This document shows, in pieces, positions 25,601 through 39,400 of a DNA stretch of 64,000 nucleotides (position 1 is its first letter; every line of letters starts with the position of its first letter). The notes beneath the pieces were generated by a model. It worked only from the letters and a program-made list of their open reading frames with translations, was not told the DNA's origin and did no database searches. Source of the stretch: Onchocerca volvulus (lineage: Eukaryota; Nematoda; Chromadorea; Rhabditida; Onchocercidae); NCBI GenBank assembly GCA_000499405.2, contig HG738138.1:8182888-8246887 (forward strand). The letters are read 5' to 3'. The position numbers were made by a program, and so were the translations under genes.

Positions 25601-28600
25601 AGACATTTAACATAGGAATTACGAGAAAATAAAACTGGTAGAAGTCAGGCAGAAGCTTTTGCTGCTCACGGAATTCATCCTCTAAACAGATGTTTAACTG
25701 ACAGAATTGTTAATTGCACTTTTTTTATCCTTCCAGGTGAAGTACAGGAAAGTATCAAGACAGCATTATGGATTGGTGACTGCTTTATATTTACGACTGA
25801 TTTAAATCGGCTGAACTATTATGTCGGCGGAGAAATAGTTACTATTGCGCATATGGATCGTCCTCTTTATTTAGTGAGTTGGATACTTTCACTTAATGAT
25901 TAACATAACAAGTCAAAAAGGAGCAAAAGTGACTCTTTTCCTCTTTGAAGTGTAGTTCGATTCAGTTTTCTGGCAAGTTTAAAAGAGAAATATTTTAATA
26001 TCACACATTTTTCTCCTCGTGAAGTTCAAAATATTTTCCAGATGCAGTATATATTCATTTTTTTCCCATAGTTTTAGCTGGGTTATACACCAAAGGAAAG
26101 TAGACTATACTTATGTGATAAAGATCATAACATTGTCTCCTATCGTTTGCTTTTATCGGTACTCGAATATCAAACTGCAGTTATGCGTCGGGATTTTGAC
26201 ACAGCGAATACCGTAAGACTTCTAAAAATTTAAGACTTGAAATCTTAAAATCGATATTGGTTTCATGTTTATGAAATTTAGAAATTTAATATTGAATCCT
26301 TGATTCTAAGTATTTCAACAGCTCTTGAAGCAGTACCAAATTTTGAAGATGTTGCCTGTAATACCGCGCGATCATCGAACTCGTGTGGCGCATTTTCTCG
26401 AGAAACAAGGATTCAAGAAGCAAGCTTTGGTAGTTAGTCAAGATCCAGATCACCGTTTTGAGCTTGCTCTCTCTCTTGGAGACTTAAAATTAGCATATGA
26501 TCTTGCCGTGACTGCTGATTCGGAAGAAAAGTGGCGGCAACTTTCTCAGGCAGCTACACTGCAGAGCGAGCTTATGTTAGCTGGGGAATGTCTTGGCCGA
26601 GCCCGTGATTATGGTGGATTATTATTGTTGGCTACATCTGCCGGATCGGCTACATTAGTATGCGTTTCTCGAATTATCGTTTTCTTTTTAAATGAATAAG
26701 TTTCTGTGAGTCATAATTGGATTTAGTAGTCTTCCATGAGACCGAATCGTTGCAGGTAGCGAAATTATTTTTTATCTTTCATGTTTCTGTACAGCATACC
26801 TAGTTATATAACTCATCTATACGATTTGCATGTTGTTTGACGTTAGCTCTCTGTTATCGCGTAATAGTAGTTAAAAAAAAAAAGAAGATATTTGAAACAT
26901 AAACCAAATAGGAGGAGATATGATATACAATCTGTACTGTCTTTCGTAGAACTATGGTTATTCGAATGAAGGAAATTTCAGTGATCGTATTTCCTATTTT
27001 CTAGTTGTCTAAATTGGCATCTGATGCACAGCTTTCGACGCAACATAACTCGTCTTTCCTCTCATACCTTCTACTTGGCGACCTGGATAGATGTTTGGAA
27101 ATTTTGATTTCAACTGACCGTCTTCCGGAGGCTACGTTTTTTGCACACACGTACTGTCCGTCTCAGGTTAGTGTAAGCACATTTAATTTCATTAGTCCTT
27201 GTCACTTTTTTTTTCTTTATCTCGAAAATTTTTTTTTTTAATTTGAGAATTTCATGTTTCAGGTTGATCGTGTTGTATCATTATGGAAAGAGAAGATCTC
27301 TCGTAAGATATTAGACGGACAAAAGGTTTTTATTGCATTTCATTTTGCATCCTGCATTCCTGATTTATTTTTTGATTTTCTTTCGGATTTTTGGTCTCTT
27401 GTTTAGTTTAACATTTTATTGTAGAACATTGGTGAAAGTCTCGCGGAGCCGTCAAAATATCCGAATCTTTTTTCGGGTTTCAGTGAGTCACTGAAAGCTG
27501 AACGTTTTCTTAAAGAATTAGCAAAGTTACCATTTAAAGCATCAGCTCATCCACCAACTAATGCACAGCGTAATATTCTTGAAGAAATGGCAGAGGCAGA
27601 AAAATCAGGTTGGCGGTTAATTTATTGACGGAATTAGTCGAAAAATATTGAAAGTTGTTACACGGTTTTGTTTCAGGTACATTAATTTTTCATGAAGATG
27701 GAGCTGCAGAATTGTCGAGAAACGGAAATGCTGTTCTGAATAGCAGCGTTATAGAAGCATCTCTTATTTCAACTGACTCAACTTTACTATCCGGAAATGC
27801 ACAGACTGTTCCGAATTCCTCGAAGACACTGCTTACCACTTCTACTAGTTCTTTATTGCAGATTCCGTCCAGAACTCCCTTCAATTCTGCCGTAACTTTA
27901 GTTCCTCAAACTGACTCAACATCTCAAACGAGCGACTCTTCCAAATGTCTATCAGAGCAATACGTTTGCACAAAACCAATATCTCATAATTCAGCGCCTC
28001 TTTCAGCTGATGTAAATTCTGATATTAGTGAAAATAGCGAAGAGGAAGACGTAATCTTTTATAAGCATCAGTAGAGCAATTTGAAACATTTACGGATGTG
28101 TTAGGTTACGACTGCTATACTGCAAAATAGGGATTGAGATAAAAAAGATTTCATTCCGTTTCCAAATATGCTACTGTTCAAAATAAAATCTTATACTTCA
28201 GAGGAATTTGGTGGATGCAGGCATGGGCCCAGATATTGTACGTGATCGTGCTCGACCAGATATTGTTCCTTCAAATGGAGGACCGGATGTTGTAGGAAGT
28301 GCTGTTCAACCGCAACCCGAAGTAAGTGCTTATCTTACACACAGCACTGCTTAATTTTTGCTGGAACTATTGAAAACCAGTATGCATGCCGTGTAGTGAA
28401 AGTATTTGCTAAAATTCATTCCTGAATAGAGAATTTTGGTTGAAGCATATGTTCTTCCTTGTGTTTTAAATTCTTAGAATTTTTCTAATACTATAATGGT
28501 TTTAATATTCAGGTGGTACAAGATGCAGAAATAAGAAATCAAGAGGGAATAATAACTTGGAGCGATGATGAAGACGAAGATCAGTTTGATGACGATGCTG

Positions 28601-28641
28601 CGTTCAATATTGATGATTTGAGTTTGGAAAATGATGAGTGA
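22670..28641 (+). CDS. copb-2: Coatomer subunit beta' (beta'-COP, COPB2)
   Basis: Subunit of the COPI coat for Golgi-to-ER and intra-Golgi transport; its WD40 propeller binds dilysine cargo tails. Exons: 22670-22831, 23046-23301, 23415-23781, 23865-24097, 24427-24575, 24822-24920, 25029-25199, 25324-25435, 25737-25873, 26078-26212, 26349-26657, 27005-27166, 27263-27325, 27425-27608, 27677-28050, 28202-28321, 28513-28641; all phases agree, about 1053 residues. It starts [19 protein letters not shown], as in other COPB2. The N half has WD repeats ([26 protein letters not shown]). The second half holds [35 protein letters not shown] and the alpha-solenoid. The Ser/Thr-rich linker (27677-28050) and acidic end ([11 protein letters not shown]) are poorly conserved and longer than in human (906 aa). 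Exon 11 could also start at 26322, adding nine residues. Without splicing at 28051 the protein would end at 28074. Confidence 0.95.
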
Positions 28642-29284
28642 TATGATTGGCTGTGTTTTTGATCAATACTCCAATTCCTTTATTAATATCTTGTTTTAAG
28701 ATGGGAGTTTTTTCATTTGTTAAAGTATATTTCCTTTGTTATATCAATATGTGATACGTTATTTCTTTCTTAATTTATAAATTTTTCAAATTGAATTTTT
28801 GCTTCATCGTGGAGTGTTTGTCTGCTAACAACTTTAGGGATGCAATTATTTCAGGTCTTGAAATTCTCCAATTTTTTGTTCATATAATCAGTTTATTCTA
28901 GTGAATTAAGCTCCAAATTTAATTTACTGATGATTTGGAAATTTATATATTTCGAATAGTTTTTTTTTTTTAATCTGGATTATATGAATTATTATTTGCA
29001 TTACAGTAGTTGGTACTTCCTTTCTTATTCCATTTGGTTACTGTTTGTTGATTTTGATTGTCTATGCCCAAGAAACAATAAACATCCTTGTAACAATTTC
29101 AATAAAAAATATTGCTATGTAAAATGTTTTTGTATCGGTCATTACCGCTGTGCTGTTATTCTAAATCATTTCGTAGTGAAAGATTGCTAAAGCTTGATCA
29201 AAATCTTGGAGCTTACGTAAAAAAAAGTTCGGAAGTTGGCAGCTTTTGATAAGTGGTTTTTTTAGCAATATTTTGATTTTCCAG

Positions 29285-29492
29285 TTACTACGATCATCCT
29301 GTCGGCGATTTCGTCCCAATGAAGATTCCTGATCCTGAACTTAATTTACACATCAGTATTATAAGATATTACAAAGCTTTTGCGGCAGGGTTCGGGAACT
29401 CAAATCTCTATTTAAGATACATAAAGATGCAAATCTGGAAATTCAAGTGTTTAACCTTTGGCCCTGACGTGGCATTACAAATTGCAGGATAA
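29285..29492 (+). other. Unassigned exon-like open frame
   Basis: Directly after a TTTTCCAG splice acceptor, one frame stays open for 69 codons (YYDHPVGDFVPMKIPDPELN at its start) and closes at TAA 29490-29492. Base composition is more coding-like than its surroundings, in a region where chance frames close quickly. No upstream exon in phase 2, no start and no known family were found. It could be a terminal exon of a small gene, a gene remnant, or chance. Confidence 0.25.
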
Positions 29493-32400
29493 TAGGTCTT
29501 ATTAATTTTGAACTTTAGTAGTGTTATCTCAACAATAATTTATTGGTTTATACTGGAATGCCGTCTTTGGTCTCGCCACATTCTTCAGAATTACTTCTCA
29601 CTGGCTTTCTTAGAAATTTTTCTTTAGTATAGAATATGAAAATAGTAATACCCAAATCAGGAGTATCTCCTTTTGTATACCGCATTGCAGATGATGTCAT
29701 CTAAAATGCTGCGTCAAAGAAACGATATCTTTAAAAATATAGGACCTAAAATTTCCATAATAGATCGTTGTTTAATCTCAGCAGTGATTACCAAAATTTT
29801 AAATCTGAAAAAATTACAGTCTTGAAAATTGAGTATAGGTGGGTGCGCTTTTATCCAAGTAGTCCGTAGGCTAATAAAGTACTGTTCATACTGAGATATT
29901 CACCTTTTATACATTGTGTCTTCTAAATTGTATTATTTCAGTTCAAGGAAAGTTGCTGTTTTGGTGACTTGAAAATAAATTTTGTCTTTTAATAAAATTA
30001 ATTTGACAAGATCCTTCAAAAATAAATTTATGTAACTGGTTATTTGGTATGATATGAGCATTATTGTTGAGAAAATAGCTGGAATTTCCTGGATGCTCAG
30101 CTTCTTGAAACTTTCGAAAGTTTATTTATGCTGAAAAATTCTCGTAAACATTAAATTATTTCTCAGTTAATTGATTTTTTCATTTCCAACAGTGTCTAGC
30201 AACGCTTTCTTCTCTATACATTTCTTTATCGCTTTCACTTAACCTCCTGTGTTTTGCTCCTGCACTTTTGATTTTATATTATTTCCTGGTGAATTTTTTA
30301 TATTCTACAAAATTATTTCATAATAACATTTTTCCCGCAGTTTTTTTTTTTCTGGAAGTGAGCTATGAGTTCTACAAATTTTGAAAATCATTTAATGATT
30401 TCAGATTTTGGATTTATAAAATTCCAAAATTTTAGATCATAATTCGAAAATTTCCGAACTATCTTGAACGACTTCATTTGGTCAAATTCCTTGAATCATA
30501 CGCAGATTGAAATCTGATTCTTGTAGCTATTTATTCCTAATTTTATCGGAGATTTTTTTTATATTTTCAAACTTTTCTTCCATGAGAAAACAAAGACTGA
30601 AAGATCTCTTATTGGCTTGCCAAAGTATCCAAAATTATATCAAAAATTGGAATCCAAGGATAAATTAAAATTGATTGACGTAAAATGCATTATTCTGAAT
30701 TTCCTTCAAATGAAGAGATTAAAAATGAAATCTCATAATACGGTAAAATTATGCGAACACATTTTCTAAAGCTATTTTTCGGAAAACGCGATATATTCGG
30801 TGCCTGTTATGCAATGATTCTCGGTCAAACGTTGTTACTATGTGTTGAAAATGTTTGAAATAGAGAAAAAATGTCTCAAAGCATTTGTGATATATTTGAA
30901 CATTTCTGAAATTTTATAATTTCTCGACTATTTCTCATAGTTAAAAATCTTTTCTTTAATCGATTAGAAACGTAGTCCAGGTTTTTTTGTAAGCTATAGT
31001 TCAAGCCATTTTTTGTTAAATTGGCTATCTTCCATTCTAAAATATTAATTTTCATAATTTTTTGATCATGATTTCACCTCATTTGCAGCTAGTTAGGAAA
31101 TGGACATCGATGACATTATTGCACGGCACACAATATCAGATGCTACAATTCTAAAATCAATTTTGCTATAGTACTGCAACACTTTCATTAATTTTATAAG
31201 AATTTTGAATTGCAAAATTTCTTGGTATTTGGATTGATAAGTTAAGTTACAGTTTCCTTAAAGAAATGATGATATTTATTCTGATCTATCTGAGTGGACA
31301 TATCATTTCGCTAATATAATTTAAGAACATATCATTCATTTCAGCTGAATGATATTTAAGCCATATTATTAGTAAAAACTATTCGACAGTTTTTTCTAAT
31401 TGCTCGATCTGTTGAATTACCACAATAAAATAGAATCATTTAGATAATAGATTATTATTGTTTCTTAAACAAAGAATATATTATTAAACAGAATTTCTTC
31501 CTGATTGCAATATTGGAAATTTTTCGCTATTTTGAGTGTTTCAGATGTTTTACTTAACAGGAAAGAAATAGGATATTTTTAACCCTTATGACTGCAATAA
31601 GAAACAACTCCTCGTTGACAACCTTTTTCGCTTCAAGGATCATATTTAGGATATTGCTTTAATCGAAGCATGTTGATTTTCTAAGATATGTAATAGACAA
31701 ATATCTTAAAATCACTAGATCACAAATGGATAGGCTCCGATTCAAATTTTCTAATTATTTCAACTGCTAACTTTTTAGGTGCTAGGTGAAACTTAATCTC
31801 ATAATTATATCACCATATTTGTGAAATGAATATACTTGTGTACGGTAATCAAAATCTATAACATATCTAATACATAAAAAAGAAAAAAACTAGATGATCA
31901 TGTTGTTGATGTCAATTGACGCCACTACCGAACAAAACACTATTTTTTTTAGTCTTCTGAAGATTGATTTTTCATATTCTTGCTATTTATTTTTACGACT
32001 AAAATCAATGCCTAGCTCATATCACAAACATCAACACATATAAATTAAAACATTAAAGTATTCCATTCTGATGCGTGCTAGTTTCAGAATTTTCACAAGT
32101 TATTAAGAAATTGACTGACTGTACGTTTTAACAGTAAATTTTGAAAGAGCATTGATTTTTAGAATCCGCATATTTTATTATAAGAAATATAAGATTCCCC
32201 AAAATTGCAACTCAGTTCATCAAGAAAATGGAAAGCAAATCGTTCAACTAGTGCAATGAGTTATTATTTGAAATGGAATTCGTATTTGATCCTTATATTT
32301 GATTTGAGATTCAATCTTGATAGACAATTTGAAAAGTAGAAAGAAGTCATATTATCGACTAAAAAATATCTGGAATCTAAAGCAGAGCTGTCTCATAATG

Positions 32401-33923
32401 ATTGAAACTTGAATAAAAGCGGACTTAAGTGCTGCGACATCACTTTAACACTGAATCTGTCTGTTAACCGGATTGAAAATGCGCGTCAGCACATGACGAT
32501 CGAGCATTGAAATAAAAAGACGGAAATGGAACATCTCTTATGTTCAGTTTCATGGAATTTTTTTCACCATTGCTCCTACAACTCTCCAGAAGAGAGTTTA
32601 TTTTGAATATGTTATTCATGATCACTGGTCCATAAATATGCAAATTTTCATCGGATTTTACAGTACTAAAATTTAATTTACAGATAAATTCGATATTTCG
32701 AGTTGGTACAAATATATATCCTTATTTTATATACATGTGAGTTCATTATATTATAATAATTTGAACCATTTTATTTTCGTCATGCTGCTTTCTTATTACC
32801 TTTTCATTATCATCCATGTTACTAGATTATGAATTCATTATGACTATCAGCGCCCCTAATTTTTTGCATTTTTTGTTTCAATAATCGAAAATTCTAAAGC
32901 AGTGGAGCAGTTATGGAGGTAACTTTATATTAGCTTGATTAATTCAAATAGACGAATGATGATGGACCGATTTAGATGATTACATTGACATTTTTTTTCT
33001 ATGGAGCATGGAAGAAGAGTATCGAGATATTTATTATGTTAAAGTTCTGTCTAATATTCACTTTGGGAAGACAAAATGATGAATTTTCAGCAACTTTTTT
33101 TACAAATTAATGAATCACCAAGAAAGTGAACAGAATTCTTAAATTGCAGCTTATCTGGATTTTTTTTAAATAAAGTTTCAAAAGAACTTAAACTTTGATC
33201 ATTAAAATTTTTATTTATTTATTAAAATCAGTATATTACATGCGTAATCACATGTACTTCACTACATCTAAATCGTCCGAATTTTGAAATGATATTTCAC
33301 ATTAATCCTCGAAAATTCTATACGACATCTCTTGTTCTCTCAAATTTTCCTCTGAAAAGAGAAGAGAATTAATAAGAAACAAGGACAAGAAAATTGCTTC
33401 TCATTCTGAAAATAACAATTCTTCAGTGATCGAACTTTTCTGTCATAAAACTTTACGAACAATTCTTAAAATTAATTTAGATGTGCTCAAGATGTATATT
33501 ATGATCCACCAATTTTTTATGGAAATATTGTCTTTTTATGGATGAGGTTTGATTTTTTTCTGAATAAACGTTTCATATTATTGATATACAACAAATTACA
33601 AAAGCACTGTTATCGAACCTTTGTTTTTCAGATAAGAAGCAATAAAATTATTCAGCCTGCTAATTGTTGTTCATAAAAAAAGCTGACACAGTGCCAATTA
33701 TTAAGTCCCTAGAAATTAATTTTGAATGAAATTTGAACTCAGAACTTTTGGCAATTAGAATTTTAGGTATTCAAATCATTCTCTATTGCCGTGACTGTTG
33801 CTAGTTGAAAAATACAAATTTGATGATAATATTTTTGAGTGTCATCATATTTTGATTAGTTGAGATGAGGAAGAAGTTGGTTGTTTGTTGATTGATGAAA
33901 TGCAAACTTGTTAAAATCTTGGA

Positions 33924-33926
<3 letters not shown>

Positions 33927-33976
<50 letters not shown>
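33927..33976. repeat. (TG)25 microsatellite
   Basis: Uninterrupted TG dinucleotide repeat of 50 bases. A frame crossing it translates as alternating Val/Cys and is not a gene. Confidence 0.95.
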
Positions 33977-33980
<4 letters not shown>

Positions 33981-36434
33981 GAATAATTTTGTGAAACGAC
34001 CTTTTTATGAGAAAGGAGGACGAACGGACAAGTTGATGATGGAAGAGGAGCTAGTGAACCAGATAACGATCAAACGACCTCGCTTTTGCCAGCACTAAAC
34101 TGACTAAACTGATTGCATCAAACGATATCGTTGGGTTGGGGAAATGGGATGAAGGTGGGTTGATGGTAAGGTGAAGAATTTCCACCAAGGAGAAGTGAAA
34201 ACGAGTTCTGCCGTTACCGGACTCACTTCATCCATCAGAATCCAGGAATTCCTCCTTAACTAACCGATAACCTAAATTTCTAGCTCATCTCTTGTTATTC
34301 TGTAGGAGTTTAGCTACATCTATTTGAACAATACTTCTGATGCAAACAAAGACGATAATATTTCATGGTCTAATTACGATATCTAAAATGATGTTATCAA
34401 GGATATGATCATGACTGGATAATGGTTGATAAATATTGATTATGAAAAGTATACCGCGAAATGAAAAGTGCCAGAGATTTTGAGATGATATGTTGTTTGG
34501 AGTCTGAAATTTATTCCTGAAATTTAAGCAACTTTTGTTAATTTTAAAAATGAAATTTTAGTCCTTATCCAGCTTAAAAGTGTAGTTAAATAGCATAAAA
34601 AGACCATGATAGGTTACAAATGCTCTCACTTTGGCAGAAAGAAAGATTGATAACATTCAGCCCTTTGCTCAAACAAATTTCCGTTTTGCTGCCAGATATC
34701 AGCAGGTAAACGGCGCCAAAAGCCAAGTGAATGTAATTCCAACAGACCCAAATTTGAATATCAAATTAACAAAAAAACAATAAAAATACATTTTTCGTAC
34801 CATTTCCGGTCAAGCTTGTGTCTTTTCAAAGAAGGGTAAGAATAAAGAAGCTCCATTGCTATACGAACTGAGACAATAAAAAACTGCTACGATTTCCAGT
34901 AGGTTAAAGAATGTGATTATTCATTCTCTTCAACAAATTACCTCGTAAATTGTAAAAACATATCCCAACAATACTTTAAACCTTTTTTTTTTCATGAATC
35001 GAAATCAAACCGTTTATAGATTAATAAAAGAGATCTGAGATTCCTTCATATCAAATAATTTACTAGGAAATGAAGAGGTGAAAAGCCTAGCTATTTAAGA
35101 TAAGAACTTCAGGAATCATTGTTTGACATTTGCAAAAAGAAGAAACCAAATAGGTATGTGCTGATTTCATTGTTGTATTTTTTTCAAAAAAAGTAAGAAT
35201 AAGGAAAAAAAAACAAGAAGCAAGCTTGAACGTACTTCATAGCATTAAATCCCGATTAGAATTTGTGACTGTCAAAACGAAATATCAGAAATTAAACCGA
35301 TACTTATAAGTACTTTCATCATATAAAAGGCTTGTTGCAGTCATTATTTCGTCCCTTTTTATTGCCACTGGTTTTACTTACACAGAATTCTCAATACACC
35401 AGATTTATTTGACAATAGATATATGAAAGTGAAGTCTGACAAAACTGTCGTGAAGCCATTTAAAAAAATGTGATACATATCATAAAAAGCTTTCAGAAAA
35501 ACTAAGATTCCGGAATTTGTTAAAACCGGTTGGTGAACAGTTGCATTAAATTACAAACATATTTTTAAGAAATCAAGTGACAAAACATCTTAGTGCCATG
35601 CAGCTCTAATGCACCTATTCTATAAAAAATGAATCCTGGCAAATCATGAAATTAAAATTAGATTTGTAAAATTATTACTTCTTTCAAATGTTTGAGTAGT
35701 GTTTCAAAAATTGATTGGATAAAAGAGAAGAAAGTGGAACTCATGGTTTCTTAATAAAATAATAACTTCTCAATTCGACTGAGTAATTTGGACTAACCAG
35801 AAGAAGGGTGAAGAAATTTGAAAACAAAGTTTTCGTCAAAATTCAGGACTGATAATTCATTAAAATCTTCTTTTTTTCTTTTGAAAGAATCGAAATTTTC
35901 ATCATTAATATTAGCTGAATTATGTTTAAATTTGATGACAAGAGGAGCGGAGAAATGACAGGATCCACATGTGAAATATATCGAATAGTTTAATTTTACA
36001 ACGAATTAAACAGAAGGCACTTCAAGAACCATTTAATAAACAGGACAAAGCCATACAAATTCATTATACAGAAGATCTGGAAAATTACCATTTTTCATTG
36101 GTAATGTAAGAAAAGTGACTGAGGTCAATGCACGCTTTGTTTCATTACTACAAAAATTATACGAAATTCATTTTCATCTCATTTTGATTTTATCTCTTAT
36201 TCTTTGTAATAAATGTACAATCGTTTTACTGAATGAAGCACAAATCTTAAGATCTTAAGCAGAAAACAAGGATAGAAAATATAATGAATTTTGAAGAAAA
36301 AAAGTTTCAGGCAGAAATACAGAATAAAGAGAGGCATGAATAATAAAGCTCGCTTTTTCATGGATCACAAGCATGTAGGACTAATTCGAAAATCCGAAAA
36401 CAAAGTTCGGGAAATTTTTAGAAAGATGGTCCAG

Positions 36435-39400
36435 TTATGAGGCATGAAAAATGAATTGAGCCGGATATGGTGTTTGAGTGGCAGCTGGGATATATGCATG
36501 CGCTGAAGGTAAATGAAATTTCATATCACTGTAGGGATTCGCCTGTGGCTTCAACATGTCATAGAATGGTCCTTCTGGTGGGCCACGCTTCTTGTTCTTG
36601 TTTTTCGTGCTGATTTTGCGGTTTCTAGTCTGAATGCCATCCTTTTTCATTGATATAGGTCGTGAAATCTGTAAAAAAGAAGTCACTATGTTAATCTGCT
36701 TCGAACAATTCATGTATTTTTGGATAGATTCATAACTATGCCGGTTTATTTATACTTCCAACTGATTTATGGGGATCAGTAAATGAATACAAGATTTAAT
36801 CCAATTTAAAAATGACAAATGTATTGAATATCTATTGAAAGGATAACAAAGGAAGCGCGAAAAAGATGTGGCGATGATTGAAACAAACTGTCAAGCCACA
36901 GATAAATCATCATTTGTTTGAATTATTGTAATGGAACCAGTAGCAGGCGTACTTTTACAAATTTTGCGGTAGCTTTATGGCTGTACAGTCTGACCGACGG
37001 ATCTAACAGCAGCATTGGAGGCAAAAGCATTTCTCGGTTTTCATTCCAGAGCAGAACAATAGCCTTTCTCTTTACTATGAAAGTGGTGTAACAGTGGACT
37101 ATTTTACAACTTAAACCTCTCGGAATTGAAATTCCAACCTATGCTTGTACGTTTTCACACCATTACTTGACGGAAAGCTTTTCACACCGTTACTTGACAC
37201 TACGACCGAAAAAGATTATAAAATTAAAGGCTTGAAAAAATTATGTTAAACTCCAATTTTCCAGAATTTTAGCTTCTCAATATTTGCTTTCCTTTTTAAT
37301 TTAGGAAAAAAAAAAAGAAAAAACTGTCTCAGATTTAAATCAGTAAGCAGAACTTCAATAATTTTAGAATGTTTTCAGATTTTTCATAAATCATCGTTTG
37401 CTTTCCTGGATAAACCATAAATGGATGCTCAATGGTAGTCATTTACGATGCCTGGGGCACGATCATTAATCATATTTATGGTTGGTCAGTGGGCGCCTTT
37501 TTAGTGATATACAAAGTTACAACTCATTGCTGAGTTGTAGAAATTCTTTTTTTTTTTTTTTTTAGAATTTGTTAATTACTTGAAAAAACTTAAAATCAGT
37601 CCAAAGTCAACTTTTACACAATTTAATTGACTTGACTTGACCGAAAGAGATCTATAATAGCAGGTCAAACTTATGAAAGTGAACATTATGAATCTATCTC
37701 ATAGTAAACTTGCTAATCAAAACAACCTGGATGATTCGAATGAGCTGTTAATGAGAATGAAAATTTTACATTTTTACAATTTCGTCATATTTTTTGCATC
37801 CACTTTTATATAAATCAAAGCTTAATGTCAGAAGGGTCATAAGCAAAAATACGTGCAATGTTTGTTTTGCATCATCAATTCAACTGATCTAAATTTTGTC
37901 CTGCCAAATGACTGCATGTTCTGTTCTCTTTTACTCTTTTGAAACTTGACTTCACAATTTAGCTTCATACCTTGCTCCATCTACCTCTGTTTCATAAATT
38001 ATTAAAATTTCGTTATCTTACACTAAATCAGTATTTTGCTGACAATTCACACGCGGATCTCATTTCACAAAAATTAGCATTTTTCTTTTCAAAAATTGAT
38101 TTACATTCTATAACTTCATCCCTTTTACACCTTCACTTCTTTTTATTTCAACTTATAGGTACGAAATAAGTTAGATTTAAAATAGCTAACGTTGTGGAGT
38201 TTATGATAAAGACCACAGGCATTGCAGACTGGTTGTCCTAAAGAGTTCCGCCTCCACAGCGTTGTATTATTCGTTTTACAATTGACACATTCGATACCCG
38301 TCCTCTTTTGTGCACTCTGCAAATAAAAATTAAGCATTTATTCTCGAAATTTGTTTATTTTAGCACAACATTTAATGAAATTTTGCTAAATTACCCATTT
38401 AAACAAGTCAAAAACCCTATCTAATAATCTACATATTCTCAAATTTAAGGATTAAAAAAAAAAATGAGTTACAACGAATTCTAATTTAGAACAAAGAACA
38501 AATTCTTTGTCTCTTTGCGGATATAAAAATGACAATAAAGTGAAGTTGCTGCAGAAGTGAAATTTTTTCATAAGATTTCTTCAAAATATAAACTTAAAAA
38601 ATTTAATACAGATCCAAAATATAATTTCAAAACCCATTAAAATTTCCATTGAATGTTGCTCTATTAAAATAATATTGAAAAGTTTGTTTTTTATCAAAGC
38701 AAACAAATCAAGGTCTAAGTGACTTTTCCCTTTGATAAATTAAGTGTCCAAACATATTCAGTGGGCCGTAAAAGCCCATTCTCAGTAAAGTAAATGCAGC
38801 AGCTCAACCAAATATTCGTTGTATAGATCACGGTATCATGGATATTACAAGTTGAATTGTTATAATAAATAGTATCAGAAATTATTTGTGTAATTAGTCA
38901 AACTCTTTAGATCATGATCTTTGTACATCTTACATTCCCGAATTATTTGCAATATTTTGTTAGAAGAGTTAGGGCTGTTCGTTTTTTTGGAAGTTAAAAA
39001 TACTTCCCCAAGCCTATCATGAAACTTTTTGTTTCTCATCGATCCTCTCAAGCTCCCTCGTTTTTGTCGCCCTTGTACTTCAACTCTCCCCTTTTTTCCG
39101 CTTACATTCGAATAGGTCGTCGCATCATTCGAGTCTTATGCCTCCTCAAAACCTCCTTCACCCTTCACCTCCTTTTCTTCCCTCTCCCTTGTTTGTCCTT
39201 GGAATCCACCGATCTTTCCTTCGTCCCTTACTCTTCTCTCCGAGCTTCTAAAAAGCACCACTTCGATACGTTTAATAGCTCAAAGGACGAGGAAAGGAGC
39301 AAAAATGTCACTTGACGCCGTATCGTATTTAATTAGTGAAGCGCTGAAAAATACTCTCCTCGGCCGACAGTTTTAATCATAAAATTGACTGTGAAATTTC

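Larger units (their letters stand above)
28642..36434. other. Long gene-free region between beta'-COP and elt-1 3' ends
   Basis: About 7.8 kb, very AT-rich. AATAAA near 29073 and 29099 may end the beta'-COP transcript. One exon-like open frame (29285-29492) and a TG microsatellite (33927-33976) are the only features I can point to. No RNA gene recognised. Confidence 0.6.

Noticed and set aside
25617..25736. 40-codon frame running into beta'-COP exon 9
   Set aside because: Would insert residues not found in any COPB2 and does not fit the phase left by exon 8.
33892..34098. 68-codon frame with a Val-Cys repeat
   Set aside because: It is translation of the (TG)25 microsatellite; no gene evidence around it.
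36950..37080. About 50 codons open on the minus strand in the last elt-1 intron
   Set aside because: Finger 2 and its basic tail join directly across this intron as in other GATA factors; no exon needed.
39019..39315. 98-codon plus-strand frame in the elt-1 intron
   Set aside because: Pyrimidine-rich tract; Ser/Leu/Phe composition, opposite strand to the host gene, no family.
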